DNA of 9,119 bases from Acidobacteriaceae bacterium (GTDB lineage: Bacteria; Acidobacteriota; Terriglobia; Terriglobales; Acidobacteriaceae). The stretch spans positions 1-9,119 of the forward strand of contig JASHUF010000024.1 of the NCBI GenBank assembly GCA_030040175.1, in the 5' to 3' direction. A program made the position numbers and the translations under genes. Within the stretch, counting starts at the first letter, position 1. The number at the start of each line of letters is the position of its first letter. A model generated the notes under the pieces. The model was not told the DNA's origin. It searched no databases and saw nothing but the letters and a program-made list of their open reading frames with translations. Shown piece by piece: positions 7,729 to 9,119 of this stretch.

Positions 7729-7953
7729 ATGAGCGAGCTGGGCAAGATGCTGCTGGCCGTGGGAGTGCTGATTGCTCTTGCCGGGGCAGTGCTGCTGATT
7801 GCAGGCCGGACGGGTCTGCCGCTGGGGCGCCTGCCCGGCGATTTTGCGTTTCGCGGCAAGAGGGTGACCTTCTTTTTCCCTCTGGGCACCTGCATTTTGA
7901 TCAGCGTGGTTTTGACGGTCCTGGCTTATCTGATTTCGAGGTTTCGGCGGTGA
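7729..7953 (+). CDS. DUF2905 family small membrane protein
   Basis: The protein has 74 residues from the ATG at 7729, with GGAG (7720-7723) 5 nt upstream. It has two hydrophobic helices (about 6-26 and 50-70) flanking the family hallmark GLPLGRLPGDFAFRGKRVTFFFPLGT and a basic C-terminus (SRFRR). The hallmark and full-length match make the family assignment strong. The biochemical role of DUF2905 is not known. It begins 49 nt after the receptor stop on the same strand and is probably cotranscribed. Its last 28 bases overlap the end of the opposite-strand GH39 remnant. Confidence 0.9.
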   Translation: MSELGKMLLAVGVLIALAGAVLLIAGRTGLPLGRLPGDFAFRGKRVTFFFPLGTCILISVVLTVLAYLISRFRR

Positions 7954-8438
7954 GGCACAAGGGCCTGGAGAGCGGGCGAGGTGAGGTTGCGGGATTGGTT
8001 TGAGGCGGCGCGGAGCGCCGTCTCGCGATTGAGTTCGTCCACCTGCGCGGGAATTGGGTCGAGCGGCGAGCCCATCGCTGCATATTCCTTCAGCACATTG
8101 CCATGATCGGATTCGACTCGCAGGATAGTAACGCGCGCGTTTGCGGGGACGTGAGCGAAGTCGAGATCCAGTGTGGTGGTTGATCCGTGCCGGTCGGGGT
8201 CCATCCAATTCCAGGCGGCAATGGCGAGGCCACCATCGAATGTCCTGGTTACGATCACGTCTATTGAAAGATTCGGCAACCGTTGGCTGCCGAGCTGATG
8301 CAGGAGTCCGTAAGCGTAATAGCCGGGTTTGTCGATTCCGCCCTTGGCGCGGAGGCCGAACATGCCGACAAATGTCCCGGCAACATTGGCCAGTCGCCGT
8401 GCAGATTCCAAGTGAAAAAGCATCGTCCGCGATTGCAA
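7926..8438 (-). pseudogene. C-terminal remnant of a GH39 beta-xylosidase-like glycoside hydrolase
   Basis: Residues are counted from a TTG at 8438; the frame is open back to a stop at 8501-8499. Family resemblance starts near residue 22 with FVGMFGLRAKGGIDKPGYYA, the last strand/helix of the barrel. It continues with YGLLHQLGSQRL (43-54), VTRTFDGGLAIAAWNW (63-78), RVESDHGNVLKEYAAMGSP (107-125) and AQVDELNRETAL (131-142), the beta-sandwich end of GH39 xylosidases. Intact family members are about 450-550 residues, and both catalytic glutamates lie in the missing N-terminal (beta/alpha)8 barrel, so no activity is expected. No barrel sequence is visible in any minus-strand frame upstream of about 8375. 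After ETAL the expected hydrophobic ending is lost and the neighbouring frame reads APPQT, suggesting a frameshift near 8008-8014. A retained C-terminal domain made as a protein is possible but less likely. Confidence 0.7.
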
Positions 8439-8515
8439 TTCTGCGAAAACCGCCGGCTGTCCTTCCGGTGGTCTGCAAATGATTTGCCTCCGGCAGCTTC
8501 AGGATGGCGGCGGGA

Positions 8516-8544
8516 TCGCACGAGAACCGGACCGGATTTATAAT
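8516..8544 (+). promoter_or_regulatory. Candidate promoter for gmhA
   Basis: TATAAT at 8539-8544 is a perfect -10 hexamer in otherwise GC-rich DNA. The -35 position at a 17-nt spacer is TCGCAC, a poor match. A transcript would start near 8551, about 34 nt before the first in-frame ATG with a strong Shine-Dalgarno (8585) and about 97 nt before the preferred gmhA start. It lies just upstream of the decayed 5' edge of the GH39 remnant. Confidence 0.35.
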
Positions 8545-8647
8545 GCATGTTGCCGGCGCGATACGCTCGGAGGGAGTGGGCGCGATGTGGTGCGAAGAGG
8601 CCGGCGATCGCAATCGGGCGCCGTTTTGCAGTCCGAGAGGTGCAGGC

Positions 8648-9119
8648 ATGGAGAGCGTTTCAAAGGAGCGAATGAACCGGCTTGTGCACGAAAAACTCGA
8701 GGAAGGATGCGCCGTGGTGCAGGCGGTGGCGCGGGATTCGGTTTTACATGCCGTTCTCGCCGATGCGGCAACGGCTACCGCTGCGGCACTCAAGGCCGGC
8801 CGCAAGTTGATGGCAGCGGGCAATGGCGGCAGCGCAGCGGATGCCCAGCACCTGGTGGCCGAGTTCGTAAGCCGCCTGGTCGAAGACCGGCCTGCAATGC
8901 GCGCCGTGGCGCTCACTACGGACACCTCGATTCTGACTGCGGTGGGCAACGACTATGGCTATGAGCGCGTCTTTGCGCGGCAGATTGAGGCGATCGGCCA
9001 GACCGGCGACGTCTTTATGGGTATTTCGACTTCGGGTAATTCACCCAACGTGTTGCGCGCTCTGGAGCTGTGCCGGGCGATGGGCATCGCGACCATTGGA
9101 TTGACGGGAGGAACAGGCG
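8648..9119 (+). CDS. gmhA: D-sedoheptulose-7-phosphate isomerase (SIS domain), 3' partial
   Basis: Converts sedoheptulose 7-phosphate to D-glycero-manno-heptose 7-phosphate, the first step toward activated heptose for LPS core or other surface glycans; it acts in the cytosol as a tetramer. The first 157 codons are present and the gene runs off the window (GmhA is usually about 190-200 aa). Signatures seen: phosphosugar-binding [16 protein letters not shown] at 58-73, with Glu72 matching the catalytic Glu65 of E. coli GmhA; LTTDTS (89-94); GNDYGYE (100-106); and the SIS-domain GISTSGNS at 125-132. The catalytic His is beyond the edge. Three in-frame ATGs carry Shine-Dalgarno sequences: 8585 (GGAGGGAG, 8-nt gap), 8648 (GAGAGG, 7-nt gap) and 8672 (AAAGGAG, 3-nt gap). 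Alignment to E. coli favours 8648 or 8672, since the extra 21 residues from 8585 look unlike the family. Confidence 0.88.
   Translation, partial: MESVSKERMNRLVHEKLEEGCAVVQAVARDSVLHAVLADAATATAAALKAGRKLMAAGNGGSAADAQHLVAEFVSRLVEDRPAMRAVALTTDTSILTAVGNDYGYERVFARQIEAIGQTGDVFMGISTSGNSPNVLRALELCRAMGIATIGLTGGTG

Noticed and set aside
7645..8949. 434-codon minus-strand frame across DUF2905, the GH39 remnant and gmhA
   Set aside because: No recognisable domain and low-complexity Arg/Ala/Pro/Ser content; it runs antisense to two well-supported genes and in a different frame from the GH39 remnant.
1..9119. Mobile element, CRISPR array, tRNA or rRNA genes
   Set aside because: No transposase or integrase motif, no regularly spaced repeats, and no tRNA- or rRNA-like sequence was seen on either strand.

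Overview
The window is high-GC bacterial DNA. The gene content suggests a Gram-negative member of the Acidobacteriota (Terriglobia-like). This is an inference from three things: a TonB-dependent receptor with an N-terminal carboxypeptidase-regulatory-like domain (Oar-like), an exported DinB-fold protein of a type common there, and a GH39 remnant of acidobacterial style. No 16S gene or other firm taxonomic marker is present.

Layout. (1) 1-576: the 3' part of an exported DinB-family protein whose start lies upstream of the window. (2) 728-4970: three same-strand genes with gaps of about 40 nt. They encode a UDP-galactopyranose-mutase/protoporphyrinogen-oxidase-like FAD oxidoreductase, an extended SDR sugar epimerase/dehydratase, and a polytopic membrane protein resembling GT-C-type enzymes. 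They look like one operon for making or transferring a surface-glycan sugar. (3) 4971-5216: a non-coding stretch with a 36-nt imperfect hairpin, a TATACT -10 candidate inside a perfect inverted repeat, and a 25-codon leader reading frame. (4) 5217-7679: the TonB-dependent receptor. (5) 7729-7953: a 74-aa DUF2905 membrane protein, probably cotranscribed with the receptor. (6) 7926-8438, minus strand: the C-terminal remnant of a GH39 beta-xylosidase-like gene, without its catalytic barrel. It overlaps the 3' end of the DUF2905 gene tail to tail. (7) 8648 to the window end: the start of gmhA (sedoheptulose-7-phosphate isomerase), preceded by a perfect TATAAT hexamer.

How the genes may work together. 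The flavoenzyme, SDR and membrane protein plausibly act in series on a nucleotide- or lipid-linked sugar. gmhA starts the ADP- or GDP-heptose pathway, so both ends of the window touch cell-envelope glycan synthesis. The receptor would import or bind an oligosaccharide or other TonB substrate, and the GH39 remnant suggests that a glycan-degrading function once lay beside it. I see no transposase, phage gene, CRISPR array, tRNA or rRNA. Nothing here is a clear-cut new system. The most distinctive items are the flavoenzyme/SDR/GT-C-like trio and the layered leader region in front of the receptor.
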